A stretch of 62,376 bases of DNA, taken from contig JAJCYQ010000061.1 of NCBI GenBank assembly GCA_029262835.1, forward strand, positions 1-62,376, in the 5' to 3' direction. Below, in pieces: positions 1 to 9,181 of this stretch (positions are counted from its first letter, which is position 1; every line of letters starts with the position of its first letter). The translations under genes and the position numbers were made by a program. The notes beneath the pieces are model-generated. The model was not told where the DNA came from. It saw only the letters and a program-made list of their open reading frames with translations, and made no database searches. This stretch comes from Bacteroidota bacterium (lineage in GTDB: Bacteria; Bacteroidota; Rhodothermia; Rhodothermales; UBA10348).

Positions 1-1
1 G

Positions 2-1684
2 GGGCGCTCCGGGCCCGCCCCCCCCCCGACCGGGACCGGTAAGACGGCGGCTTTCGCGCTGCCGCGGCTCTCGCGGATTGACATGAAAAGCCGCGACGTG
101 CAGCTACTCGTGCTTGCGCCGACGCGCGAACTCGCCATCCAGGTGGCCGAGGCGCTGCAGCGCTACGCGAGCCACATGTCCGGCTTCCACGTGCTGCCCG
201 TCTACGGCGGCCAGGCCTATGGCGGGCAAATTCGGCAGCTCAAGCGCGGTGTGCAGGCCATTGTCGGCACGCCCGGACGCGTCATGGACCATATGCGAAA
301 GGGGACGTTGAAGCTGGACGGCCTGAAGGCGCTCGTGCTCGACGAAGCCGACGAAATGCTGCGCATGGGGTTCATTGACGACGTCGAATGGATCCTGGAG
401 CAGACGCCCGCAAAGCGCCAGATTGCCCTGTTCTCGGCGACGATGCCGACGCAGATCGTCCGCATCGCCAAGAAACACCTGTCGAACGCCCACGAAATCG
501 CCATCAAGGCGGAAACGGCCACGGCTGCACTGATTGATCAGGTGTACTGGCTTGTGAGCGGCATGCACAAGCTCGACGCGCTGACCCGCATTCTGGAGGT
601 CGAGCCGTTCGAGGGGATGCTGATTTTCGTGCGCACCAAAATTGCCACGACCCAGCTGGCTGAAAAATTGGAAGCACGCGGCTATTCGGCCGCCGCGCTG
701 AACGGCGATATGGCGCAGCCCCACCGCGAGCAGATGGTAGAGCGCCTCAAGTCGGGTAGCCTCGACATCCTCGTAGCCACCGATGTGGCGGCGCGCGGGC
801 TCGACGTGGACCGCATTACGCACGTTGTGAATTACGACATTCCAAGCGGCACCGAGTCCTATGTTCACCGGATTGGCCGCACGGGCCGCGCAGGACGCGA
901 GGGCAAGGCTATCCTGTTTGTGGCCCCACGCGAGCGGCGCATGCTGGCCGCCATCGAGCGCGCGACGCGCCAGAAGGTCGAGCCCATGAAGCTGCCGACC
1001 GTTGAAATGGTCTCAAACAAGCGCATTGCCGACTTCAAGCAGCGTATTACCGATACGCTCGGCGCAGGAGAGCTCGACTTCCTGCAGCGCCTCGTGGAGC
1101 AGTACCAGGAAGATCACGACATCCCGGCCATTGAGATTGCCGCCGCGCTCGCCAAAATGACGCTCGGCGGTCGCGACCTCGTTCTCAAGCCCGATGCCAA
1201 GCGCGGCCGCTCGGACGATCGCATGGGGCGCCGCGAAAAGGAAACGAGCGACCAGGGCCGCTCCCGCGGGCGCAGCGACAGACAGGAGAAATCACACCGC
1301 AGCGAACCATCAGGGCGCGGTGAACCCTCAGAACGGGGCCAGGGCCGCGTGGGCATGCTCACCTACCGCGTTGAAGTCGGCAACGCACACGATGTCAAGC
1401 CCGGTAATCTGGTGGGCGCTATTGCCAACGAGACGGGACTCGATGCGCGCTACATTGGTCACATCGACATCCGCGATGACCACAGCCTTGTAGACATGCC
1501 CGCTGGTATGCCGAAAGATGTGTTCCTCGCGCTGAAAAACGTCTGGGTCTGCGGCCAGAAACTGAATATTTCTACGCCCGGCGAAACCGGTGGCACGAAG
1601 CCGCCCCGCAAGCGCGTACCCTCCAAGCACAAACCGGCGCCGGGCAAGAATGGCGCCCAGGCGCGCAAGCGGCGGTTGAAGTAG
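2..1684 (+). CDS. deaD: DEAD-box RNA helicase with C-terminal DbpA-type RNA-binding domain (5' truncated)
   Basis: ATP-dependent RNA helicase, probably cytoplasmic and acting on rRNA or structured mRNA. The frame is open from base 2 and has no start codon in the window, so the N terminus is missing. Motifs in order are TGTGKT (Walker A), PTREL, VGTPGRV, VLDEADEML (the DEAD box), FSATMP, VATDVAARGLDV and HRIGRTGRAG. A basic, Gly/Arg/Ser-rich hinge follows the helicase core, and then a compact domain starting at VGMLTYRVEVG that resembles the DbpA/CsdA RNA-binding fold. Family members have AQTGTGKT at motif I; here the residues before TGTGKT are a proline run encoded by a C homopolymer, so the first ~30 bases are probably unreliable. 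The first internal Met is at 83 but lies after Walker A and is not the real start. The alternative symbol would be csdA. Confidence 0.9.
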   Translation, partial: GRSGPAPPPTGTGKTAAFALPRLSRIDMKSRDVQLLVLAPTRELAIQVAEALQRYASHMSGFHVLPVYGGQAYGGQIRQLKRGVQAIVGTPGRVMDHMRKGTLKLDGLKALVLDEADEMLRMGFIDDVEWILEQTPAKRQIALFSATMPTQIVRIAKKHLSNAHEIAIKAETATAALIDQVYWLVSGMHKLDALTRILEVEPFEGMLIFVRTKIATTQLAEKLEARGYSAAALNGDMAQPHREQMVERLKSGSLDILVATDVAARGLDVDRITHVVNYDIPSGTESYVHRIGRTGRAGREGKAILFVAPRERRMLAAIERATRQKVEPMKLPTVEMVSNKRIADFKQRITDTLGAGELDFLQRLVEQYQEDHDIPAIEIAAALAKMTLGGRDLVLKPDAKRGRSDDRMGRREKETSDQGRSRGRSDRQEKSHRSEPSGRGEPSERGQGRVGMLTYRVEVGNAHDVKPGNLVGAIANETGLDARYIGHIDIRDDHSLVDMPAGMPKDVFLALKNVWVCGQKLNISTPGETGGTKPPRKRVPSKHKPAPGKNGAQARKRRLK

Positions 1685-1720
1685 GCGTCTCGGCCCCGCA
1701 GAGCCGCCCGTAGAGCCAGC

Positions 1721-2086
1721 CTACCGGCTGAATCCTTCAAACTGCGTGTAGTACGCCATCGGGAGGTCTTTCGTGGCCTCGCGGAATGCATCACTCACGC
1801 GGCCATAGCAGTCGAGCCGCACGGGCGTGACGAGCGCCATCAGGTCGCCGAGCACCGGGCCGACGTTCGCCAAATGCGCAAGCGCCGCCTCGCTGTCCGC
1901 GTAGCGCTCGTAGATGTGCAGGCGGTCGCCACGCTCGGAAAGCGACCACTCATAGGCGAGCGCTCCGGGCTCTGCCTTCGTTTTATCGGCAAACCGGGTG
2001 GCGAGCTGGCGCAGAGCGTCCTGCTGTCCCTCTTTTACATCGGCCACAAGGACCCAGTATACGTTCTCCGTCAGCGTGTCTGTCAT
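1721..2086 (-). CDS. Antibiotic biosynthesis monooxygenase (ABM)-domain protein, putative quinol monooxygenase
   Basis: A 121-residue protein with the size and layout of a single ferredoxin-like ABM domain. It opens with YWVLVADVKEGQQDALRQL, followed by a helix, the strand GALAYEWSLSERGDRLHIYERYAD and a terminal helix ending in DLMALVTP. The family includes YgiN-type quinol monooxygenases and small heme-degrading enzymes, usually dimeric and cytoplasmic. No catalytic residue can be assigned by eye, so the substrate is unknown. It is convergent with the helicase gene and lies downstream of hutF on the same strand with a 61-base gap, so co-transcription with hutF is possible. There is no signal peptide. 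Confidence 0.7.
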   Translation of the reverse strand: MTDTLTENVYWVLVADVKEGQQDALRQLATRFADKTKAEPGALAYEWSLSERGDRLHIYERYADSEAALAHLANVGPVLGDLMALVTPVRLDCYGRVSDAFREATKDLPMAYYTQFEGFSR

Positions 2087-2147
2087 GGCATGGGTTCGGT
2101 TTGTGTGTGCCTGGTTTCAATTTGTGTGTACTTGGAGCGCTGTCGCA

Positions 2148-3620
2148 TCAGGCATTGAGCGTTCCCATAATACGCGCAAATTCGGTTGCATGCCCACCGG
2201 GAAGGTGGCGGCACGCGCCACCCTGGACCGCGACCCGCCCGCCCGTCATGACGAAATCCGCACGAGGCGGCTCGGCGGAGAACACAAGCGCGGAGAGCCA
2301 CGTGTGCTCGGAGTGGCCCGCGAATCGCGCATCACCCAAGCCGAACGCCACCAGATCGGCCGGCGCGCCGACCGCGAGACCCGGTTCGTTCAGGCGGCCG
2401 CCCAGCAGGCCGGCTGCCTGGCAGCCACCCCGAAGTACGCGCGAGAAAAGCACATCGGCCGCCGCTTTGTTACCGTTCGCCACGTCGGCGACCGCTTTGT
2501 CGCCAGCTGCCGCGTTGCCGAACCCTGTCGCTGGCTGCACGGCGCCCGATGCCACGTTGCGTGCGCCCGTCAAGAGGCGCTGCCCGTACTCGAGCCAGCG
2601 CAGCTCCTCGTACGCATTCGTGCCCACCTGGCTGTCCGATCCGATAGCCAACGCGCCACCCGCCCGGAGCCAGGGCGCAAGGCTGAAAAACCCGTCGCCC
2701 AGATTGGCTTCCGTTGTCGGACATACGCAGACGACGGCCCCGGTCCGGGCCAGCGTCTCGGTCTCGTCTGCATCCATGTGCGTCGCGTGCACAAGACACC
2801 ACGCCGCATCCACATCCACTTCGCCAAGAAGCCACGCTACGGGTCGCTTTCCGGCCCAAGTCAGGCAATCGTCCACTTCCCGGGGCTGCTCGGCAATATG
2901 CAAGTGCATGGGCCGCTTGTGACGGCGCGCCCAGTCGGCCACGCGCCGCGTCATGTCCATCGATGCCGCGCGCAGGCTGTGCACGCCCGCTCCAACCCGG
3001 AAAAACGTCCCCTCCAGCCGCAGCGCGGCTTCCAGATGCGCCATATAGTCTTCCTCGGCCAGCACGAACGGACGCTGCCCAGCCGTGGGCGGCGCCCCAC
3101 CAAACCCTGAATAGGCGTAGAGCACGGGCACCCAGACGAGTCGGATACCCACGTCGCTGGCCGCGCCCGCGAGGGCCTGCAACATGGCATCGGGTGCGTC
3201 CGCGAACAGGTAATGGAATTCGACGACGCTTGTGTATCCACCCGCGAGCAGCTCCGCATACAGCTGCCGCGCCACGACGCGGAGCGCATCCGGCGAGATG
3301 CGCGCCGCCAGGCGGTACATCCCGTCGCGCCAGGACCAGAACGAATCGGTTACCGGCCCGGCACGGAGAGATGTCGCGCCCGCGCCACCCGGGCCCAATG
3401 ACGGCGCCTCGGTCTGCGCCACGAGCGCCCGCTGGAACGCATGGCTGTGTGCATTCACCAGGCCGGGAAGCGCCGCATCTACCCGAATATCCCCGCCGCC
3501 CGCCATCTGACCCGTCTCGATGGCCACAAAATGCCCGTCGCGCGCCGTAAGCCGCACATTCGGCGCCCAGCCGCGCTCGAGCCACGCGTGCTCTGCAAAA
3601 ATGGTTGCGTCCCGGTTCAT
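2148..3620 (-). CDS. hutF: Formimidoylglutamate deiminase
   Basis: Amidohydrolase that deiminates N-formimino-L-glutamate to N-formylglutamate plus ammonia, the branch of histidine degradation used instead of HutG formiminoglutamase. Visible metal-site motifs are NAHSHAFQRAL, HLHIAEQPREVDD, VHATHMDADE and IGSDSQVGTN. FWSWRDGMY and EFHYLF are typical of HutF. The ATG at 3620 is chosen; an in-frame GTG six bases upstream (3626) would add two residues. The gene is divergent from hutI with 127 bases between the starts, a natural shared control region. An unusual Ala/Asp/Lys-rich stretch carries a tandem 10-residue duplication (bases 2451-2510) and is probably a surface loop. Function is well supported; histidase and urocanase are not in the window. 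Confidence 0.9.
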   Translation of the reverse strand: MNRDATIFAEHAWLERGWAPNVRLTARDGHFVAIETGQMAGGGDIRVDAALPGLVNAHSHAFQRALVAQTEAPSLGPGGAGATSLRAGPVTDSFWSWRDGMYRLAARISPDALRVVARQLYAELLAGGYTSVVEFHYLFADAPDAMLQALAGAASDVGIRLVWVPVLYAYSGFGGAPPTAGQRPFVLAEEDYMAHLEAALRLEGTFFRVGAGVHSLRAASMDMTRRVADWARRHKRPMHLHIAEQPREVDDCLTWAGKRPVAWLLGEVDVDAAWCLVHATHMDADETETLARTGAVVCVCPTTEANLGDGFFSLAPWLRAGGALAIGSDSQVGTNAYEELRWLEYGQRLLTGARNVASGAVQPATGFGNAAAGDKAVADVANGNKAAADVLFSRVLRGGCQAAGLLGGRLNEPGLAVGAPADLVAFGLGDARFAGHSEHTWLSALVFSAEPPRADFVMTGGRVAVQGGACRHLPGGHATEFARIMGTLNA

Positions 3621-3747
3621 GGTCACAATATCGCGCGCGTTTTTTCCATGTGCCAGACGCGTCCCCTTTCGCCCGAACTGGAGACCCGCTACCTTGCGTC
3701 ACAAGCGTGTCGACGAATCACCACACAGCAAGCAGGACGAACGCACC

Positions 3748-4974
3748 ATGCCGGACTGGGATCTACTCATTACAGACGCACGCCTGGCGACGATGGCGAC
3801 AAGCGGGCGCTTCGCCGCCGTGCCGTATGGCGCCATCGACAGGGGAGCCGTCGCCCTCTCCGGCGGCCGCATTGCCTGGCTGGGCCCCGAGGCCGAGCTG
3901 CCCGGGGCTTCGGCCACGCGAACGCACAGCGCCGAAGGCCGCTGGATCACGCCCGCGCTCATTGACTGCCATACGCACCTCGTTTTTGGCGGCAGCCGCG
4001 CCGAGGAGTTCGAAGAGCGCCTCATGGGGGTGAGTTACGAAGAAATTTCCCGCCGTGGGGGCGGCATCATGTCGTCGGTCCGGGCCACGCGCGCCGCGAG
4101 TGAAGAGGCGCTCGTCGACGCCGCCCGGCATCGCCTTGACGCGTTTATTTCGGATGGATGCGCGACGGTCGAAATCAAATCCGGGTACGGGCTCGATCTC
4201 GACGCGGAGCTGCGCATGCTGCGCGCCGCGACGCGGCTTGGCCAGGAAGCGGGCATTACTGTCCGGCGCACGCTGCTCGCCGCGCACGCGCTGCCGCCCG
4301 AGTTCGAGGGCCGCAGGGATGCCTACGTCGATTTCATCGTGGACACCGTACTGCCCGCCGCCTACGAAGAAGGGCTCGTCGATATGGTCGATGCCTACCT
4401 CGAGCGCATTGCCTTCAGCGCGGACGACGTGGAGCGCATTTTCGGGCGCGCGCGCGGTTTGGGCCTTCCGGTGCGCCTGCACGCCGATCAGCTTACGGCA
4501 GGCGGCGGCGCGGAAGTAGCGGCGCGCCTCGGAGCACTCTCGGCCGATCACCTTGAGTACACATCGGAAGCGGGCGCGGCCGCCATGGCCGCTGCCGGCA
4601 CCGTCGCCGTGCTGCTACCGGGGGCCTACCTCATGCTCGGCGAAACGCAGTCGCCCCCCGTTGCGGCGCTCCGCGCGGCGGGCGTGCCCATGGCCGTCGC
4701 CACGGACTGCAATCCCGGCACGTCCCCCATGGCCTCGCTTCGCTCGGCCATGTCACTGGCGTCGGCGCTCTTTGGCCTGACGCCCGAGGAGTGCCTTCGC
4801 GGCGCGACGGTGCACGCCGCGCGCGCGCTCGGCCTCTCCGACCGCGGCGAGCTGGCGGTGGGCCTGCGCGGTGACCTCGCCTTCTGGGACGTGGACCATG
4901 TGCGCGATCTGACCTACTGGATGGGCACGCGCGACCTGGCCGCGCTCTGGGTGGGGGGCAAACGCCTGAAATAA
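3748..4974 (+). CDS. hutI: Imidazolonepropionase
   Basis: Zinc/iron amidohydrolase that opens 4-imidazolone-5-propanoate to N-formimino-L-glutamate, the third step of histidine degradation and the one that feeds HutF. The 408-residue protein has DCHTHLVFGGSR (metal ligands), KSGYGLD, LHADQLTAGGGAEVAA, ADHLEYTS and ATDCNPGTSPM, all characteristic of HutI, and its length is normal. The ATG at 3748 is chosen because homology begins at MPDWDLLI; the frame is open further upstream but runs into the antisense hutF start and has no family similarity there. A weak purine-rich AGGACGA lies before the start. It is transcribed divergently from hutF. Confidence 0.93.
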   Translation: MPDWDLLITDARLATMATSGRFAAVPYGAIDRGAVALSGGRIAWLGPEAELPGASATRTHSAEGRWITPALIDCHTHLVFGGSRAEEFEERLMGVSYEEISRRGGGIMSSVRATRAASEEALVDAARHRLDAFISDGCATVEIKSGYGLDLDAELRMLRAATRLGQEAGITVRRTLLAAHALPPEFEGRRDAYVDFIVDTVLPAAYEEGLVDMVDAYLERIAFSADDVERIFGRARGLGLPVRLHADQLTAGGGAEVAARLGALSADHLEYTSEAGAAAMAAAGTVAVLLPGAYLMLGETQSPPVAALRAAGVPMAVATDCNPGTSPMASLRSAMSLASALFGLTPEECLRGATVHAARALGLSDRGELAVGLRGDLAFWDVDHVRDLTYWMGTRDLAALWVGGKRLK

Positions 4975-4995
4975 ATGTAACAATAAAAGTTACAT
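4975..4995. repeat. Short inverted repeat ATGTAAC-N7-GTTACAT between hutI and an aldehyde dehydrogenase
   Basis: Perfect 7-base arms (4975-4981 and 4989-4995) flank an A-rich 7-base spacer, immediately after the hutI stop codon and about 185 bases before the next start. The stretch is conspicuously AT-rich for this contig. The symmetry and size suit a dimeric repressor operator. It has no GC-rich stem or U-tract as expected of a terminator. The cognate regulator is unknown. Confidence 0.35.
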
Positions 4996-5179
4996 ATGCA
5001 TTTTTCGACAAAAACAGCCTTCAGGGGCCCCGAGGCCTGGCAATGAGCTGACTTGGCGTGTAGTTTCATACCGCAGGTCGCTGACGCCAGTCCGGGCTTC
5101 CAGGCTGGACTTTATGGCCCGAGTTTCCCGCTCGACCCGCGCCCTGCATCCATCATTCAAGTACCTCTACCGATATACC

Positions 5180-6727
5180 ATGTCGACCTCCACCGTCCAA
5201 GCTGTCAATCCTGCCACCGGCAATGCACACGAAACCTCCTACGAGGTAGCAACGCCCGCCCAGATTTCCGCGGCAGCCGAGGCCGCCGGGCGCGCCTTTG
5301 GCCCCTACAGCGCACTCCCGGGCGCCGAGCGCGCCGCGTTCCTGCGCGCCATTGCCGACGAACTCGAGGCCGCACGCGAGGATATCGTGGCCATGGTTCC
5401 CGAGGAAACGGCGCTCCCCGAGGGCCGCGCGGGCGGCGAGCTGGGCCGTACGATGGGTCAGCTGCGCATGTTCGCCGCGCTCATTGAAGAGGGCTCCTGG
5501 GTCGATGCCCGGATAGAGAGCGCGCAGCCAGCGCGCGAACCGCTCCCCAAGCCGGATGTCCGCTCCATGCTGATCCCGCTCGGACCGGTAGCCGTCTTCG
5601 GCGCCAGCAACTTTCCGCTCGCCTTTTCAGTAGCCGGAGGCGACACGGCCTCGGCGCTCGCCGCCGGATGCCCGGTCGTAGCCGTCGCCCACTGGGCGCA
5701 CCCGGGCACAAGTCAGCTCGTCGCCAATGCCGTGCTCCGCGCCGCGCAGAAGACGAATATGCCGGACGGCGTGTTCGCGCTGCTGCAGGGCACCGGTCAG
5801 CAGGTGGGCGTACCGCTCGTCAAACACCCGGCCATCAAGGCAGTCGGCTTCACCGGTTCGCGCCGGGGCGGACATGCCCTTGCCGACGCAGCCCGGGCGC
5901 GGCCCGAGCCGATTCCGGTGTTCGCCGAAATGTCGAGCATCAATCCCGTTGTGATCCTTCCCGGCGCCGCCTCGGGCCGCGCCGCGGCCATTGCCCAGGG
6001 ACTCGCCGGCAGCGTCACGATGGGCGTCGGGCAGTTCTGTACGAATCCGGGTCTCGTGTTCGTACCCGAGGACTCGGCCGAGACGTTCGCCGGGGAACTG
6101 GCGGCAGCGCTTGCCGATGTCAAAGGAGGCACAGCGCTGCACCGCGGTATCGCGGAATCCTACGCGGCAAGTATCGGCGCCCGCACGGGCCAGGGCAACC
6201 TGGAAGTCGTCGTTGGCGGCTCCGGTGCCGCAGAGGGCACGGAGCAGGGCGACGGAGCCATGCATCCATTTGTCTTCAAAACGACGCTCGAAGCCTTCGC
6301 CGCCGACAGCCGCCTGGCCGAAGAAGCCTTCGGGCCGGCGACGACGCTCGTGACCTATGGGTCCGCTAAGCAGCTTGCCGACGTGATCCGCGGCCTCGAG
6401 GGCCAGCTTACCGGTACCATCCACTATGACGCATCAGACCGGCCGCTCAACAGCGACGTGGTCGACGCACTCCGGAGCCGTGTCGGACGCCTGCTCCTGA
6501 ACAGCTACCCGACGGGCGTCGAGGTCTGCAGCGCCATGGTCCACGGTGGCCCCTACCCGGCGACGAGCGACGGGCGCGAAACCGCCGTTGGAACACCCGC
6601 CATTTACCGCTGGACGCGCCGCTTCTGCTGGCAGGACATGGTCGAGGAAGCGCTACCCGCCGAGCTGCAGGACGAGAACCCGCACGGCATCCGGCGCATG
6701 GTCGACGGCAGCGTGGAAGGCGCCTGA
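5180..6727 (+). CDS. NADP-dependent aldehyde dehydrogenase, alpha-ketoglutarate semialdehyde (2,5-dioxovalerate) dehydrogenase type
   Basis: A 515-residue aldehyde dehydrogenase of the subfamily that oxidises 2,5-dioxopentanoate to 2-oxoglutarate in pentose, glucarate and hydroxyproline catabolism. Family signs are LGPVAVFGASNFPLAF (cofactor site), AHPGTSQL, VGFTGSRRGG, the general-base Glu at about residue 250 in FAEMSSINP, and the nucleophile Cys at about residue 287 in GVGQFCTNPG. The ATG at 5180 is chosen because family similarity starts at TVQAVNPATG; a longer frame from 5114 adds an unconserved leader. It stands alone between hutI and recJ. It could help funnel amino-acid or sugar-acid carbon to 2-oxoglutarate, but the substrate is inferred from the subfamily only. 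Confidence 0.85.
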   Translation: MSTSTVQAVNPATGNAHETSYEVATPAQISAAAEAAGRAFGPYSALPGAERAAFLRAIADELEAAREDIVAMVPEETALPEGRAGGELGRTMGQLRMFAALIEEGSWVDARIESAQPAREPLPKPDVRSMLIPLGPVAVFGASNFPLAFSVAGGDTASALAAGCPVVAVAHWAHPGTSQLVANAVLRAAQKTNMPDGVFALLQGTGQQVGVPLVKHPAIKAVGFTGSRRGGHALADAARARPEPIPVFAEMSSINPVVILPGAASGRAAAIAQGLAGSVTMGVGQFCTNPGLVFVPEDSAETFAGELAAALADVKGGTALHRGIAESYAASIGARTGQGNLEVVVGGSGAAEGTEQGDGAMHPFVFKTTLEAFAADSRLAEEAFGPATTLVTYGSAKQLADVIRGLEGQLTGTIHYDASDRPLNSDVVDALRSRVGRLLLNSYPTGVEVCSAMVHGGPYPATSDGRETAVGTPAIYRWTRRFCWQDMVEEALPAELQDENPHGIRRMVDGSVEGA

Positions 6728-6792
6728 GCCGTCGGACGTGGGCGTCCGGTAGAGGCGGTGATCTTTCGCGTCGTTTCGGTGTAACAGGCGGC

Positions 6793-8553
6793 ATGAAGAG
6801 CCGACACACCGCGGGCCCTGCCCGCACCTGGCAGCTGAAGGCTGCCGCACCCCAGGAGACCATAGCCGCCCTCGCCGAAGCGCTGAACAACCTGCCCGAG
6901 CCACTGGCCCGGACGCTGTGCGTGCGCGGTATTACAACGTTCGAGGCGGCCCGCGCGTGGTTTCGCGCCGGGCCGGCGGACCTGCACAGTCCCTGGCTTA
7001 TGCAGGACATGGACGTCGCCGTTGATCGGCTCCAGCAGGCCATTGACCGGAATGAACGGATCGTGGTCTATGGCGATTACGACGTGGATGGCACGACGGC
7101 GACGACGCTTCTTGTGCGCTACCTGCGCGATGTGGGCAACAAGGCGGCCTACTTTGTGCCGACCCGTTTCGAGCACGGCTACGGGCTCTCGAAAAAGGGC
7201 ATTGATGAAGCCGTTGCGGAAGGCGCCGATCTGATTGTGGCGCTTGACTGCGGCGTTACAGCCATTGCCGAGGCCGAGTACATCGGTAGCCTTGGGATCG
7301 ACCTCATTGTGTGTGACCACCACACGACGCTCGATGTGCTTCCACACGCGGTGGCTGTACTTAACCCGAAGCGCACCGACTGCGCCTATCCGTTCAAGGA
7401 CCTCTGCGCGGTGGGCCTCGCTTTCAAGCTGGTCGCCGCCATGGAAGAGCGGCAGAAGCGCAGGCGCGGAGATGTGCTCGAGTTTCTGGACCTGGTGGCG
7501 CTCGGAACGGCGGCCGATGTGGTTTCGGTGACCGACGAAAACCGGATCCTGCTGCGCGAAGGACTGGTACGACTGCGGCAGGGGGCGAGGGTGGGACTGC
7601 GTATGCTTGCCGAGGAAGCCGGACTTCGCCTGAGTTCGTGCACGGCATCCCAGATTATTTTTTCGATTGGCCCGAGGATCAACGCGGCCGGTCGTGTCGG
7701 TAACGCCGAGCGGGCCGTTGCGCTCATGCTCGCGGTGGACGAGGTCGAGGGGTCAGCGCGCGCGCGCCAGCTGGAGCGGCTCAACGACGAACGGCGTGAA
7801 CTTGACCGCGAGGCGCAGACCACCGCCTTCGAAGCGGCCGACCGCCTGCTGGCGCGCGGTCACCGCCATACGCTTGTCCTGCACAACGAAGACTGGCATA
7901 TGGGCGTGATCGGCATTGTAGCCAGTCGCCTCGTGGAGCGGCATTTTCGTCCGACGGTCATGATGACGACCGTGAATGGAATGGCCAAAGGCAGTGCGCG
8001 CTCGGTAGCCGGAATCAACATCTACCAGGCACTCGAAGCCTGCAGCGATATGCTGACAGAGTTTGGGGGACACGATTTTGCAGCGGGCGTGACGCTCCCC
8101 ATTGACCGCGTGGATGAATTTGCGCAGCGCTTCGAAGCCGCCGTAACGGGCGCCATCACAGCTGACGTACTGACCCCGGTCGTCGAAATGGATGCCGAAC
8201 TGCCGGTATCGATGATTGACCAGAAGCTCTGGAAGACATTGCGCCAGTTCGCGCCCTACGGCCCGGACAACGAGATGCCGGTCTTCCTGGCACGCGACCT
8301 CGTGGTGACCGGCCCGATATCGACCGTCGGCAAAGACCGCTCGCACCTGCGCTTCGCCGTGAGGGACGCCGGCGGAGGGCACAAGCGGAATGTGATTGGC
8401 TTCAAGCTGGCCAAGCATCTGGATATCGTGACCGAGAGTCAGGCAACAGGTGCGCCGCTTGAAATGCTCTATGCCGTGCAGGAAAACACCTGGAACGGGC
8501 GCACATCGCTGCAGCTCGAAGCAAAAGACATCCGACTCGGGGAACAGTTGTAA
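6793..8553 (+). CDS. recJ: Single-stranded-DNA-specific exonuclease RecJ
   Basis: 5'-3' exonuclease acting on single-stranded DNA in recombination and mismatch/base-excision repair. The 586-residue protein shows the DHH-phosphoesterase motifs: VVYGDYDVDGTTATTLL at residues 91-107, LDCGVTA, VCDHHTTLD with the DHH triplet at 175-177, and AVGLAFKL. The DHHA1 region follows with GRVGNAERAVAL, HMGVIGIVASRLVE, KGSARSVAGIN and FGGHDFAAG. The C-terminal OB-like part ends near VITLEAKDIR-type strands. Length is normal for the family. The ATG at 6793 is preceded by a weak GGCGG. There is a 65-base gap after the dehydrogenase gene and no sign of coupling. Confidence 0.95.
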   Translation: MKSRHTAGPARTWQLKAAAPQETIAALAEALNNLPEPLARTLCVRGITTFEAARAWFRAGPADLHSPWLMQDMDVAVDRLQQAIDRNERIVVYGDYDVDGTTATTLLVRYLRDVGNKAAYFVPTRFEHGYGLSKKGIDEAVAEGADLIVALDCGVTAIAEAEYIGSLGIDLIVCDHHTTLDVLPHAVAVLNPKRTDCAYPFKDLCAVGLAFKLVAAMEERQKRRRGDVLEFLDLVALGTAADVVSVTDENRILLREGLVRLRQGARVGLRMLAEEAGLRLSSCTASQIIFSIGPRINAAGRVGNAERAVALMLAVDEVEGSARARQLERLNDERRELDREAQTTAFEAADRLLARGHRHTLVLHNEDWHMGVIGIVASRLVERHFRPTVMMTTVNGMAKGSARSVAGINIYQALEACSDMLTEFGGHDFAAGVTLPIDRVDEFAQRFEAAVTGAITADVLTPVVEMDAELPVSMIDQKLWKTLRQFAPYGPDNEMPVFLARDLVVTGPISTVGKDRSHLRFAVRDAGGGHKRNVIGFKLAKHLDIVTESQATGAPLEMLYAVQENTWNGRTSLQLEAKDIRLGEQL

Positions 8554-8630
8554 TGACAGGTTAGTACAGGCAAGAATCCGTAGCGGCTGTGCCCGCGCGT
8601 TCCTGTACACGTTTTCCAAAGTTCTTCCCG

Positions 8631-9161
8631 ATGGATCTGCTTCACGCCCCCTGGCCCTGGTACGTCTCCGGCCCGCTGATCGGCCTCATTGTGCCCGCCC
8701 TGCTACTCGTAGGCAGCAAACGGTTCGATGTCTCCATGAACCTGCAGACCATGTGCGGTCAGCTCCGCTGGCGCGACCAGTCGTGGAATCTGGCCCTCCT
8801 CGTCGGCATATTCCTGGGCGGAGTACTCGTGGCCACGCTGCTACAGAATCCAGATCCCGTGGCTATTTCCGAGGCCACGCGCCAGGACCTCGCGCTACTT
8901 GGCATCACGGATTTTACCGGCCTGGTGCCGAAAGAAATCATCTCGTTCGGCAACCTCGGATCGGCCGCCGGCCTCATCATCATGATCGGTGGAGGGTTCC
9001 TGATTGGATTTGGAGCCCGCTACGCCGGTGGATGTACGTCCGGACACGCCATCACCGGCCTTGCCTCCCTGCAGCCGGCGAGCCTCGTTGCCATGGTCGG
9101 CTTCTTCACCGGCGGCCTCGTGGCGACGCATATTCTGCTCCCGCTGCTGCTCGCAGCGTAA
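8631..9161 (+). CDS. YeeE/YedE family transporter, half-size protein 1
   Basis: A polytopic inner-membrane protein of 176 residues with about four to five hydrophobic segments and the motif GFGARYAGGCTSGHAITGL near residue 130. The Cys-containing GGCxSGH signature is that of YeeE/YedE (sulfur transport, DUF395) proteins; full-size relatives such as TsuA import thiosulfate. The ATG at 8631 is chosen over a GTG at 8589 because the hydrophobic protein begins at MDLLHAPWPW. It is followed after 20 bases by a second half-size copy, so the two probably form one transporter. Its neighbours make a coherent sulfur operon. Substrate (thiosulfate or another reduced sulfur species) is inferred. Confidence 0.85.
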   Translation: MDLLHAPWPWYVSGPLIGLIVPALLLVGSKRFDVSMNLQTMCGQLRWRDQSWNLALLVGIFLGGVLVATLLQNPDPVAISEATRQDLALLGITDFTGLVPKEIISFGNLGSAAGLIIMIGGGFLIGFGARYAGGCTSGHAITGLASLQPASLVAMVGFFTGGLVATHILLPLLLAA

Positions 9162-9181
9162 ACGCATACCACCGCACACCC

